From JAIBDK01 sp965261915 (lineage in GTDB: Bacteria > Pseudomonadota > Gammaproteobacteria > Arenicellales > Poriferihabitantaceae): 64,000 nucleotides of DNA. The stretch is taken from positions 372,001-436,000 of the forward strand of contig CBDHDW010000013.1 in the NCBI GenBank assembly GCA_965261915.1. The letters are read 5' to 3'. Numbering within the stretch: the first letter of the stretch is position 1; every line of letters begins with the position of its first letter. The notes below the pieces were generated by a model. The model was not told where the DNA came from and did no database searches. It saw only the letters and a program-made list of their open reading frames with translations. Below are positions 34,715 through 43,765 of the stretch, piece after piece. The position numbers were made by a program, and so were the translations under genes.

Positions 34715-35974
34715 TTATATACGCCGATCCGCTGCATACGCTGACAAATCGGTGTTGATCGGGGCACCTGTCACCAGCTTTGCAAGCCATCGTCCGGTTT
34801 TAGGCCCTGCAGACATGCCAATATGTTGATGCCCGTAGCCCAGAAACACATTGTTTGCTTTCGGGCTTACACCAATGACGGGTAAGCTGTCTGCTGTAGC
34901 GGGTCGGTGGCCCATCCATTCATCGATGCGATCATATGTCAAATCTGGAAAAAGATCAGCCATTTGCCTTTTCAGCAGTTTTATTGGAGCATCCGATGCA
35001 GGTGTTTCTATGCCGCCAAATTCGACGACACCTGCGCAACGCATCCGCCCATCCATCGAATGCACAACAAACTTGCCGCCTGCGACCATTAATGGTGAGC
35101 GCAGGGTGATGGATGGGTTCACAAACTCTATGTGATAGCCACGCTCGGATTCCATCGGAACCGTGATCCCAAGAGTTTTTTGCCAAATACTGCTCCAGGC
35201 ACCGGTGGCCAGGATATATTTGTCAGCGGTGATTGGCCCGTCTGTAGTCATAACATGTGAACACTGATGGCTTTTTACTTCAAAGTCTATTATTTCTTTT
35301 GATAGGATTTTGCCGCCATCCTTGGCAAAGTGATCGGCCAGAGCCGTTACATATGCGCCTGGGTCTGTGATCCTTCCATGATTTTTACATTGTACACCAT
35401 AACCGAAACGCCCTTTCAATAGGGGATCATATTCAGCCATTGCCTGCGCATTCAATGGCACAAAATCTACGCCACGTTGTGTTCTGATATCCCACCCGAA
35501 TTTATCTGCCATGAAAGCTTCTTCATCAGTGTAGCCGAAAAGGTAATCTGTGGTGTCAATATATGGCTTTGCAGCAGTCCCTTTCGCAAGTGATAAATGC
35601 TGATCGGGTGCGTCATGTAAAAGTTGGGAAAGACCTATGGAAATGCGGTCAACTGACTTCGCGTTCGCATGTTTTAAATACTTCCATAGAAATGGGATTA
35701 ATCTTGGTAAATATGACCAGCGCAAGAACAACGGCTGGTTTGGGCTGAACAGCATCCTAGGGGCTTTTTTTAACAAACCCGGCACAGTGACAGGAACCAA
35801 AGAGCCGGCGGCTAATACACCGGCATTGCCTTGTGATGCCCCGGCGGCAGGCCCGATCTTGTCTATCAAGGTCACATTATGCCCATCGCGCTGCAACCAC
35901 AAAGCAACGGAAACGCCTACAATACCGGCACCGATCACGATGATGTTTTGTTGTGTCGATGATTCCAATATCAC
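34715..35974 (-). CDS. FAD-dependent D-amino-acid dehydrogenase-like oxidoreductase (DadA type)
   Basis: A 419-residue DAO-family flavoprotein. The FAD motif is IIVIGAGIVGVSVAL; GNAGVLAAGSLVP and the C-terminal MGHRPATADSLPVIG match D-amino-acid dehydrogenases and hydroxyproline oxidases. It is the first gene of the transport operon. The longest reading starts at GTG 35974, but GGGAGG lies directly against that codon. TTG at 35968 (giving MESSTQQ) has better spacing, so it may be the true start. Substrate not readable; a D-amino acid or cyclic imino acid is likely. Confidence 0.82.
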   Translation of the reverse strand: MILESSTQQNIIVIGAGIVGVSVALWLQRDGHNVTLIDKIGPAAGASQGNAGVLAAGSLVPVTVPGLLKKAPRMLFSPNQPLFLRWSYLPRLIPFLWKYLKHANAKSVDRISIGLSQLLHDAPDQHLSLAKGTAAKPYIDTTDYLFGYTDEEAFMADKFGWDIRTQRGVDFVPLNAQAMAEYDPLLKGRFGYGVQCKNHGRITDPGAYVTALADHFAKDGGKILSKEIIDFEVKSHQCSHVMTTDGPITADKYILATGAWSSIWQKTLGITVPMESERGYHIEFVNPSITLRSPLMVAGGKFVVHSMDGRMRCAGVVEFGGIETPASDAPIKLLKRQMADLFPDLTYDRIDEWMGHRPATADSLPVIGVSPKANNVFLGYGHQHIGMSAGPKTGRWLAKLVTGAPINTDLSAYAADRRI

Positions 35975-35988
35975 GCCTCCCGCGTGTA

Positions 35989-36017
35989 ATTATGCTTGAC
36001 CTTGGTATAAATATCAA
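35989..36017 (-). promoter_or_regulatory. Candidate promoter of the dehydrogenase/TRAP operon
   Basis: On the minus strand, TTGATA (36017-36012) and CATAAT (35994-35989) have a 17-base spacer. The IS1380 element begins 14 bases upstream of this -35 box and would have displaced any activator site. Confidence 0.45.
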
Positions 36018-36030
36018 ATACTAAATAGTT

Positions 36031-37692
36031 CCCAAATCCCCAGATAGAGTAGCATCAGCGCTTCAGGGCTCGGTGAATCCCTCTTTCAAGCCTTGTGGCT
36101 GGCCATTACAGCAAATTATGGTGGCTAGTGCCGAGAGGTTTACTCAAAAACCGCTGTTCGGTGCATTATCAGTGCTAAATCGGCTATTTTTGACGCACCT
36201 GTCCTGCAGAAGCCGTTATTCTTGTTCTATGTCGGGTTAAATGGGCGGCGCTTCAAACTCCTTCAGTGCCAGCAGCACTCGTTCCAGTAGTAGTCGGTGG
36301 TTTTCCCGCATTTTTACCAAGAGTTGACGTCCCGTCCTGACCACTTTTGCCGCGATGGCGTACAGCCGCCAGCGCAGTGTTATCGCACGATGCTGGGACA
36401 ACTCCCCCGGCAGCAACTGACGCATGAGGGCACATAGATTGTAGGAGAGTGCGGAGATTAAAAAGTACAGCACATTGGCAGCAAAATCTGAACACGGCAG
36501 GGTGTCACCGCCAAAATCTCGTTTCAGTTCCTTAATCCGGTTCTCGCTATCCTCGGCACGTTGATTGTACCAGTGAACAATCTCGCTATCGCTAAGGCTA
36601 TCCCGATTAGTGGCAATCGCACGATAAATATAAGCACCTGAGTTTATTTCCTCTGAACTGTTTTCTGAGCTATCTTCTGAATTATCTGATGCATCTAAAT
36701 CCAGACTCGCCTGGCCGGTAACGGCTGTTCTCTGAATGATAAGGGTGAAGGGTTTTTCATACTCACCGATGCAGAAACTGGTGCGGTAGGTATCCTGACC
36801 ATTGACCGCTTTGCCTTTTTTATCCAGCAAAGGCTGCCAGTCCGAAGCGCTTGCCGCTGCTATCTGCGCGCGCAGTGCGGCGCTGGTCTTGGCGCGAATG
36901 GCATACTCGATACCCTGCTTATCACAATACTCAATGACTTTTGTTTGGTAGCCGGCGGCATCAATACGCAACGCCTTCACGGTACAGTCTTCCGGGAGCG
37001 ACTGCTGGCATTGCTGGATAAACGGCTTATTATCTTTCGCTGGCGGCACATTGCCTTGACGGAAATCCACGGCCACGATCTGCCCGGTTTCCGCAATATG
37101 CCCGACCATCGGCATAAAGCCCTTGTTCTTGTTGTAAGTCCACCGTGCACCCGCTTTATGGGCAACAATTTCAGTGGCATCAATGTCCAGTGTGACTTCC
37201 TTACAGCGATGCAAGGCTACCTTCAATAAGGCTTTATTCACCTTTACCCAGGCAGCCTGGATTTGCGGCTGGCTTCCCATTCGCCTGAGCCAATCTCCAA
37301 TCGTGGTCGCCTGGGGAAGTTTCTTGAGATCCAGCACGGTGCGCAGTGCTTCATCATCCTGAAGGTTGCGAACCTCATCCAGGTGAAAACGGCCTTCATG
37401 CTGCATCAGGATGAGGGTCTTGATGAACTCCGAGGGCTTATACCCACGATTGCTTTTAGGCTGGGGGAAGTGCTTGTCGATTCGCTCAGACAGGTTCAGG
37501 GAGTCCATTAGTTGAGCAATCGCCAATAAACCGGCACGAGAGGTGAGTAAATCGTTCGTTGTATCGAGTTTGTAGGGTAGAATAGTCATCAGCCTTGAGC
37601 TGTGCACCCATTGGGTGATGGTGGGTTTAAGAGCAAACCATTATACAGCCAAGGCTTCCTGCGTTTAAGAGATTTCTATCTGGGGATTGGGG
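36031..37692 (-). mobile_element. IS1380-family element with target duplication
   Basis: A 1662-bp element with near-perfect ends CCCAAATCCCCAGATAG (left) and CTATCTGGGGATTGGGG (right). TAGTT is present immediately outside both ends (36026-36030 and 37693-37697). This is the only element in the window with a clean target duplication, so it is the youngest or least disturbed insertion. A deleted relative is at 52204-52325. Confidence 0.92.
36237..37607 (-). CDS. IS1380-family transposase
   Basis: An intact 456-residue DDE transposase. Visible are LTSRAGLLAIAQLMD near the start, the first catalytic stretch VTLDIDATEIVAHK, LRIDAAGYQ, and the C-terminal YNQRAEDSENRIKELKRDF motif with the catalytic glutamate. 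A serine/acidic-rich insert (SDNSEDSSENSSEE) lies near 310. Translation may start at GTG 37607 or at the ATG six codons in. Confidence 0.93.
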   Translation of the reverse strand: MHSSRLMTILPYKLDTTNDLLTSRAGLLAIAQLMDSLNLSERIDKHFPQPKSNRGYKPSEFIKTLILMQHEGRFHLDEVRNLQDDEALRTVLDLKKLPQATTIGDWLRRMGSQPQIQAAWVKVNKALLKVALHRCKEVTLDIDATEIVAHKAGARWTYNKNKGFMPMVGHIAETGQIVAVDFRQGNVPPAKDNKPFIQQCQQSLPEDCTVKALRIDAAGYQTKVIEYCDKQGIEYAIRAKTSAALRAQIAAASASDWQPLLDKKGKAVNGQDTYRTSFCIGEYEKPFTLIIQRTAVTGQASLDLDASDNSEDSSENSSEEINSGAYIYRAIATNRDSLSDSEIVHWYNQRAEDSENRIKELKRDFGGDTLPCSDFAANVLYFLISALSYNLCALMRQLLPGELSQHRAITLRWRLYAIAAKVVRTGRQLLVKMRENHRLLLERVLLALKEFEAPPI

Positions 37693-37721
37693 TAGTTGCG
37701 CCAAACACCAGAAAAAATGAT

Positions 37722-37860
37722 ATGCGTTATAGACCTCTTCAAGCTCTCCATTCCGTTATTGAAAAAGGCACAGTGACCGCAGCTGCTCATTTTACTAACG
37801 ATCAAGCACGCCGCCAGCAACATGCTGTGCTGCGTAAAAGGAAATCAAGGCCGCAGGCTA
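37722..37860 (+). pseudogene. LysR-family regulator remnant (helix-turn-helix end)
   Basis: ATG at 37722 opens MRYRPLQALHSVIEKGTVTAAA, the standard LysR N-terminus. A frame change then continues as ILLTIKHAASNMLC, matching the recognition helix of LysR proteins. The gene is not recognisable beyond about 37860. It is divergent from the dehydrogenase/TRAP operon across the IS1380 insertion, so it was probably that operon's regulator. Confidence 0.6.
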
Positions 37861-37897
37861 AAACGCCACCAATACACATATCGCTATCAGTATTATT

Positions 37898-38794
37898 TTA
37901 AAGAGCGCAGATTTCCTGAATAATGTCATTTGTTCTTGGCATAAAACGTTCCAAAACCTGAACAGATTGAAATTCAGCGATAGCCGGCTGTAATCGCTGA
38001 CGACTCATCGCGATTGAGTTGTATCCCGGTTCTTTTATCGATTCCCAGGTATCTGAATTAATATCTTCTGTTCCACCGAAGGGGGCGGAAAAAATGGAAT
38101 TGATTCTGATCTTTGTCAATTGTTCAAGTGTGTTTCGTCCGCTTTCAATTTCGTCAAATTGCTCGGCTTCAGATAAGGATGACAATACGTAATGGTTCAT
38201 CGTGTGGTTGCCTATCTCGACAAGCGGGTGATCAAAATTAGCGGTCTGATACCGGATGTAGGGATCTTTGCGATAGACAGTTAAACTCGTCTCACCAAGA
38301 AAGGCATCCAATGCGAGATCCAGGCTTTTGCTGTTGTTCAACGGGGACTTGCTGTATCGATAAAGTCTGCCGCGATCATACGCGAATTGATAGTGCTTTC
38401 TGAATTCGCGTTCTGATTTTGTGTTGATGATATGACGTATCTTATCTCGCCAGTTGAACTTTCCGCCCAAAACAGCACCATTGAGAAACAAGGTTGCCGG
38501 TATATTGTGGTGCTGCAATACCGGCAGTGCGTTAGTGAAAAAATTATTATAGCCATCGTCGAAAGTAACGCACGCGTATGCGGATTTATTTTCCAGTGAG
38601 GCAAACTCAGACAGGCTAATGAACTGCACGTATGGACTTAGGTCTGACAGGTGACGTTGAAACACCTCGGGGGAGAGGTTGTGAATAGTTTCCGCGGGAT
38701 TGCCAAATGGTGGTTGTTCAACGGAATGATATAGTAAAATCAGACCGTTCTTTTGAAAACTTTGTTTAAGGGTTTGATCCTGATTTTCAGACAT
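37898..38794 (-). CDS. Polysaccharide deacetylase family protein (CE4)
   Basis: NodB-homology protein of about 298 residues from the chosen ATG (MSENQDQ). Motif 1 is TFDDGYNNFF with the catalytic base and metal aspartates; motif 2 is IGNHTMNH with two metal histidines. FSAPFGGTED resembles motif 3. No clear signal peptide is seen, so a cytoplasmic or membrane-surface role is possible. An upstream start at 38890 would add 32 residues that look non-coding. It lies near two glycosyltransferases, and envelope polysaccharide modification is a reasonable guess. It is divergent from the peptide-type ABC operon. Confidence 0.82.
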   Translation of the reverse strand: MSENQDQTLKQSFQKNGLILLYHSVEQPPFGNPAETIHNLSPEVFQRHLSDLSPYVQFISLSEFASLENKSAYACVTFDDGYNNFFTNALPVLQHHNIPATLFLNGAVLGGKFNWRDKIRHIINTKSEREFRKHYQFAYDRGRLYRYSKSPLNNSKSLDLALDAFLGETSLTVYRKDPYIRYQTANFDHPLVEIGNHTMNHYVLSSLSEAEQFDEIESGRNTLEQLTKIRINSIFSAPFGGTEDINSDTWESIKEPGYNSIAMSRQRLQPAIAEFQSVQVLERFMPRTNDIIQEICAL

Positions 38795-38945
38795 ATTGTC
38801 AGTTCTAAATTGGTTTGGCAGTGCTAGAATGCGGGTTTCTGTAATTCCCAACGGCTCGATGGTTACGATTCTTGGTAAACACGAGCTCACAGGATTCGGG
38901 ATATACTTTAACTGGAAGACAAAATAATCGCATTAGCGCAATACA

Positions 38946-40808
38946 ATGAACATTCTTGAAATTAACAATCTAAAAGTTGATTTTACCCTGCATCACAGCG
39001 ATATCGCCGCTGTCAAAGGGATTTCTTTTGTAGTTCCTGCAAAGAAAACCGTTGCGCTGGTCGGCGAGTCGGGCTCGGGAAAGTCGGTCACAGCCCAGGC
39101 CGTTATGAGAATTTTACCTGGGATTGCACGAATTGCCGACGGCAGTATTCTATTCTCGGATATCGATGGTAGGGAAACGGTGGATATTGCATCGCTTGAC
39201 CCCAGCGGAGCGCAGATGCGCGATATACGCGGCGGCAAGATTTCAATGATTTTCCAGGAACCCATGGTTTCACTGTCACCACTGCATACAGTGGGAAGCC
39301 AGGTGAGTGAATCCGTCTTACTGCATCAGAATGTCACTGCATCCCAGGCACATAAGCTGTCACGGGATATGCTCGACATGGTTAGCTTTCCGGACCCGGA
39401 TCGTGCGATGAAAACCTATCCGTTTGAATTGTCAGGCGGGTTGCGTCAACGCGCAATGATTGCCTCCGCGTTAGTTTGTAAACCCTCGTTGTTAATCGCA
39501 GATGAACCCACCACCGCGCTCGACGTTACGATACAGGCACAAATCCTCAAGCTTATTCGTGATTTGCAAAGTGAGCTGGACATGTCGGTGTTGCTGATTA
39601 CGCATGATCTGGGCGTTGTGGCAAATGTTGCGGATGAGGTTGTGGTCATGTATCACGGAGAGATTATGGAGCGCGGTCAGGTAAATGAAATTTATCGAAA
39701 CCCGCAACATCCGTATCTTCAATCGTTGATGAAGGCCATTCCGCATTTCGATATGAAGCCTGGAGAAAGACTCGTTCCGGTGCGTGAAATTGATTCCGCC
39801 GTTGGTGAACTGCTCAAAAAGGAGTCCGCTGCTTCGAGCGAACAGGAGAAAGCATCTTCGCCTGTTCATTTGCAGGTCAGAAACCTGAAACGTTCATTTC
39901 AAATAAAGCATAAACCCATTTTTGGGAAAGCACAGTTTGCGGGAATAAAAGCGGTGGACGATATCAGTTTTGATGTCATGCGCGGCGAATGCTTTGGTTT
40001 GGTAGGTGAAAGCGGTTGTGGAAAAACGACATTATCAAAAGTGTTAATGAAGGCGTTGTCACCGGATTCCGGAGAGATTTCCTATTTTGACCACGGCGAT
40101 GAAATTGATGTTTTAAGTCTGGAGGGTCAGAAACTATTTGAGTTTCGCAGGAAGATGCAGTTTATCTTTCAGGATCCATTTAGTTCGCTGAATCCAAGAA
40201 TGACAGTATTTGATATTGTGCGTGAGCCATTGGTGATTCACGAGATTGGCGATCAAGCTTATCAGGTCGAAATGGTTAAAGAGCTAATGCGCCTTGTTGG
40301 TCTGGATCCGCGATTCTTGAACCGATATCCGCACAGTTTCTCAGGCGGACAACGGCAGCGGCTGGGGATTGCCCGAGCACTGGCGCTGAAGCCTGATTTT
40401 ATTATTTGCGATGAGCCGGTTTCAGCGCTGGATGTTTCAATCCAGGCACAAATATTGAATTTGCTAAAGGATTTGCAGGTCGAATTAAATTTAACCACGA
40501 TCTTTATATCCCATAATCTCGCAGTGGTTGACTACATCGCTGATCGAATAGCGGTTATGTCACATGGCAGATTAGTTGAGATTGCCCCTAAGGAGGCGCT
40601 ATTTAACAATCCTGTTCACCCTTATACGCAAGCATTACTTGGTGCGGTGCCGTTTCCTGATCTGGATAAACTGTTAAATTTTGCGCAGGTAATGGAGGCG
40701 AGATCGTCAGACCCGGAATCATGGCCTGAACCCTATACGAGAAGCAAAGATCGAAATCCTGAGCTGAGTTGCATTGAACCCGGACATCTGGTTCAGGTGA
40801 ATACCTGA
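38946..40808 (+). CDS. Dipeptide/oligopeptide-type ABC transporter, fused double ATPase
   Basis: A 620-residue protein with two complete nucleotide-binding domains, like GsiA and YejF. Domain one has GESGSGKS, LSGGLRQRAMIASAL and LIADEPTTALD. Domain two has GESGCGKTT, FSGGQRQRLGIARAL and ICDEPVSALD. The C-terminal HPYTQALLGAVP is the usual peptide-transporter tail. It powers the binding protein and two permeases that follow in the same direction. Confidence 0.93.
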   Translation: MNILEINNLKVDFTLHHSDIAAVKGISFVVPAKKTVALVGESGSGKSVTAQAVMRILPGIARIADGSILFSDIDGRETVDIASLDPSGAQMRDIRGGKISMIFQEPMVSLSPLHTVGSQVSESVLLHQNVTASQAHKLSRDMLDMVSFPDPDRAMKTYPFELSGGLRQRAMIASALVCKPSLLIADEPTTALDVTIQAQILKLIRDLQSELDMSVLLITHDLGVVANVADEVVVMYHGEIMERGQVNEIYRNPQHPYLQSLMKAIPHFDMKPGERLVPVREIDSAVGELLKKESAASSEQEKASSPVHLQVRNLKRSFQIKHKPIFGKAQFAGIKAVDDISFDVMRGECFGLVGESGCGKTTLSKVLMKALSPDSGEISYFDHGDEIDVLSLEGQKLFEFRRKMQFIFQDPFSSLNPRMTVFDIVREPLVIHEIGDQAYQVEMVKELMRLVGLDPRFLNRYPHSFSGGQRQRLGIARALALKPDFIICDEPVSALDVSIQAQILNLLKDLQVELNLTTIFISHNLAVVDYIADRIAVMSHGRLVEIAPKEALFNNPVHPYTQALLGAVPFPDLDKLLNFAQVMEARSSDPESWPEPYTRSKDRNPELSCIEPGHLVQVNT

Positions 40809-40840
40809 TTGCTTTTCCTTTTATATACTGATTAATACCG

Positions 40841-42733
40841 ATGAAAATTAGAAACACGCTAGTCATTGCCAGTGTAATCGCTTTGATTTCCAGCAATACC
40901 TTTGGTTATGTTGATTCTCCGTATTTGCAAACACAGGTGGATTCGGGAGATATACCCGCTGTTGATGACAGGCTGCCAGAATCACCGTTAGTGATGACTG
41001 AGGTAATGAATAATCTTCAACCGGGGAAACATGGCGGTACCCTGCGCATGTTAATGGGCAAGGAAAAGGATATTCGAAGAATGGTGGTTTTCGGCTATTC
41101 ACGCCTGGTTGGGTTTACGGACACGTTGGATATGCTCCCTGATATTCTGGAATCGTATGAAAACGTCGATAACAAAAAATTTACTTTTAAGCTGAGGAGT
41201 GGGCACAAATGGTCTGATGGTGCACCGTTTACTTCCGAAGATTTTCGCTATTATTGGGAAGATATCGCCAATAATGAGGATCTCAATCCTTTCGGCCCGC
41301 CTAAGTCACTTTTAGTTGACGGGCAACTGCCTGAAGTCAGTTTTCCCGATGCACAAACCGTAATTTACCAATGGCAGGGCCCCAACCCCTATTTTCTTTC
41401 AGAGCTCGCGGGGCCGCGGCCGCTGTTTATTTATCAACCCAAACACTATCTCGTGCAATTTCACGCGAACTATGCAAACAGGGAAGAGCTGGATGCTTTT
41501 GCCCAGGAGAAGGGGAGTCGTAGTTGGGCAGGTTATTACCTGAAAAAGGCACGGCAGTACAAATTAACCAACCCTAAACTGCCGTCTCTGCAGCCCTGGG
41601 TCAATACTACCAAACCTCCTGCGGAGCTATACAAGTTCAAACGTAATCCGTTTTTTCATCGGGTAGATGAAAACGGTTTGCAAATGCCGTATATCGATGA
41701 GGTTCAGATTGGCATCGTTTCCAGCAGTTTGATTCCCGCCAAAGCGGGAGCAGGGGAAACCGATCTTCAGGGACACTATCTACGGCTCGATAATTTCACC
41801 TTCCTCAAAGAAGGCGAGGCTCGTAACGATTATCAAGTGAAACTATGGGGAACACTAAACGGTTCCCATAAAGCGCTCTATCCAAACCTCAACAGTAACG
41901 ATGCGGTGTGGCGGAAACTGGTGCGCGATGTTCGATTCAGGAGGGCGCTGTCATTGGGCGTTGATCGGACAGAAATCAACCAGGCGATGTATCATGGTCT
42001 GGCCAACGAAAGTAACAATACCGTTTTGCCCGCATGCTCGCTTTACGATGAAACGCTGCAGCACCAATGGGCCGGTTTTGATCCAGATGCTGCAAATGCC
42101 TTACTTGACGAGATTGGTTTGACCGAGCGTGACGGCAGTGGTTTGCGTCTTAGAGCCGATGGAAAACCGTTGGAAATAATCATTCACTCAGCTGGTGAGA
42201 GTACCGAGGAAACCGATATTCTCGAACTGGTCCATGATAGCTGGTTGAAATTGGGCATCAAGCTGTTTACCAAGCCCTCGCAGCGTGAAGTTTTTCGCGA
42301 TCGCGTATTTTCCGGTGATGCGATGATGGCAATCTGGAGGGGGATCGAGAATGGTATGCCCACTGCAGATATGAGTCCCCACGAGTTGGCTCCGACAAGA
42401 CAGGATCAGTATCAATGGCCGAAATGGGGGCAGTATTACGAAACCAAAGGCGAAGTTGGTGAAGCGCCGCAGTTGGAGAGTGCAAAGCAATTATTCGAAT
42501 TGAACGAAGCATGGCGAGTATCAACCGATAGCGAGGAGCGACGGCAAATCTGGACCAAGATGTTGCGCACCTACTGTCAAGAAGTGTATAGCATCGGTAT
42601 TCTTAACTCAGTGCCGCAGCCAATTGTGGTGAATTCAAATCTAAGAAATGTTCCTGAGCAGGGACTGTATGCGTGGTCTCCAACCTCGTATTTTGGTATT
42701 TATCATCCCGATGTATTCTGGTTTGACAATTAG
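40841..42733 (+). CDS. Peptide-type ABC transporter substrate-binding protein (family 5)
   Basis: A 630-residue extracellular solute-binding protein of family 5, with a signal peptide ending near NTFG/YVD. LPDILESYENV, FKLRSGHKWSDGAPFTSEDF and FRRALSLGVDRTEIN are family landmarks. It is larger than DppA/OppA and closer in length to YejA-type receptors. The ligand may be a peptide or another oligomer such as a cell-wall or sugar compound. It starts 32 bases after the ATPase gene. Confidence 0.9.
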   Translation: MKIRNTLVIASVIALISSNTFGYVDSPYLQTQVDSGDIPAVDDRLPESPLVMTEVMNNLQPGKHGGTLRMLMGKEKDIRRMVVFGYSRLVGFTDTLDMLPDILESYENVDNKKFTFKLRSGHKWSDGAPFTSEDFRYYWEDIANNEDLNPFGPPKSLLVDGQLPEVSFPDAQTVIYQWQGPNPYFLSELAGPRPLFIYQPKHYLVQFHANYANREELDAFAQEKGSRSWAGYYLKKARQYKLTNPKLPSLQPWVNTTKPPAELYKFKRNPFFHRVDENGLQMPYIDEVQIGIVSSSLIPAKAGAGETDLQGHYLRLDNFTFLKEGEARNDYQVKLWGTLNGSHKALYPNLNSNDAVWRKLVRDVRFRRALSLGVDRTEINQAMYHGLANESNNTVLPACSLYDETLQHQWAGFDPDAANALLDEIGLTERDGSGLRLRADGKPLEIIIHSAGESTEETDILELVHDSWLKLGIKLFTKPSQREVFRDRVFSGDAMMAIWRGIENGMPTADMSPHELAPTRQDQYQWPKWGQYYETKGEVGEAPQLESAKQLFELNEAWRVSTDSEERRQIWTKMLRTYCQEVYSIGILNSVPQPIVVNSNLRNVPEQGLYAWSPTSYFGIYHPDVFWFDN

Positions 42734-42766
42734 CAAACAGTAGACGTTTAACACCAGAGATTAGCT

Positions 42767-43765
42767 GTGCTGAACTACGTAATAAAACGAATACTCATGA
42801 TGATCCCGACTTTGTTCGTGATCAGTATTCTGGTATTCGTCATAATCCAGCTTCCCCCGGGGGATTATCTGGAAACTTACATCGCCGAGCTTCAAAGTCA
42901 GGGCGAGTCAGTAGATGAGTCAAAGATTGCATTCCTCAGACAGGAATATGGTCTGGATAAACCCATGTATGAGCAATATCTGGTCTGGGTATCCGGACTC
43001 GTTGTCGGCGACTATGGCTATTCCTTTGAATACAATCTTCCTGTCAGTGAAGTTATTGGGGATCGTATGTTGCTGACGGTTCTGATCTCTGTCGTCACCA
43101 TCATATTTACCTGGGCGATTGCATTTCCTATCGGCATTTACTCGGCAACCCGCCAATACAGTTGGGGAGATTATGGGTTGAGTTTTATTGGATTTATTGG
43201 ACTGGCGACGCCAAACTTCCTGCTTGCGCTGGTGATGTTGTACCTCGCCAATGTCTATTTTGGTACATCCATTGGCGGACTGATGGATCCAGAATATATT
43301 GGACAACCCTGGGGGTGGGAAAAGATCAAGTCCGTACTGGAGCATTTGTGGATACCCATTATTGTTATTGGAACTTCTGGTACTGCCGGAATGATTCGGC
43401 GGCTCAGGGCGAACCTTCTGGATGAGCTGCAAAAACAATATGTCACCACCGCCCGAGCTAAAGGTATGGAAGAAAAAAAGCTGGTTCGCAAGTATCCTTT
43501 GCGAATGGCTTTAAATTTCTTTATCTCGGATATCGGCAGTTTGTTGCCGAGTGTGATATCCGGAGCGGAAATAACCGCAATCGTCTTATCGTTGCCAACG
43601 ACAGGCCCGATGATGTTAACCGCATTGCAGAGCCAGGATATGTATCTTGCAGGCTCTTTTCTGATGTTTCTGGCGATGCTCACTGTAGTAGGTGTGTTGA
43701 TTTCTGATTTGTTGCTTGTGGCGCTGGATCCGCGAATTCGATTACAGGGTGAGGTGACGAAATGA
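42767..43765 (+). CDS. Peptide-type ABC transporter permease (DppB-like)
   Basis: A 332-residue inner-membrane protein starting with GTG at 42767. MLNYVIKRILMMIPTLFVIS, QYGLDKPMYEQY-type wording (here EYGLDKPM) and the RLRANLLDELQKQYVTTARAKG coupling loop (cited in part) mark it as DppB-like. It overlaps the next permease by four bases (ATGA). Confidence 0.92.
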   Translation: MLNYVIKRILMMIPTLFVISILVFVIIQLPPGDYLETYIAELQSQGESVDESKIAFLRQEYGLDKPMYEQYLVWVSGLVVGDYGYSFEYNLPVSEVIGDRMLLTVLISVVTIIFTWAIAFPIGIYSATRQYSWGDYGLSFIGFIGLATPNFLLALVMLYLANVYFGTSIGGLMDPEYIGQPWGWEKIKSVLEHLWIPIIVIGTSGTAGMIRRLRANLLDELQKQYVTTARAKGMEEKKLVRKYPLRMALNFFISDIGSLLPSVISGAEITAIVLSLPTTGPMMLTALQSQDMYLAGSFLMFLAMLTVVGVLISDLLLVALDPRIRLQGEVTK

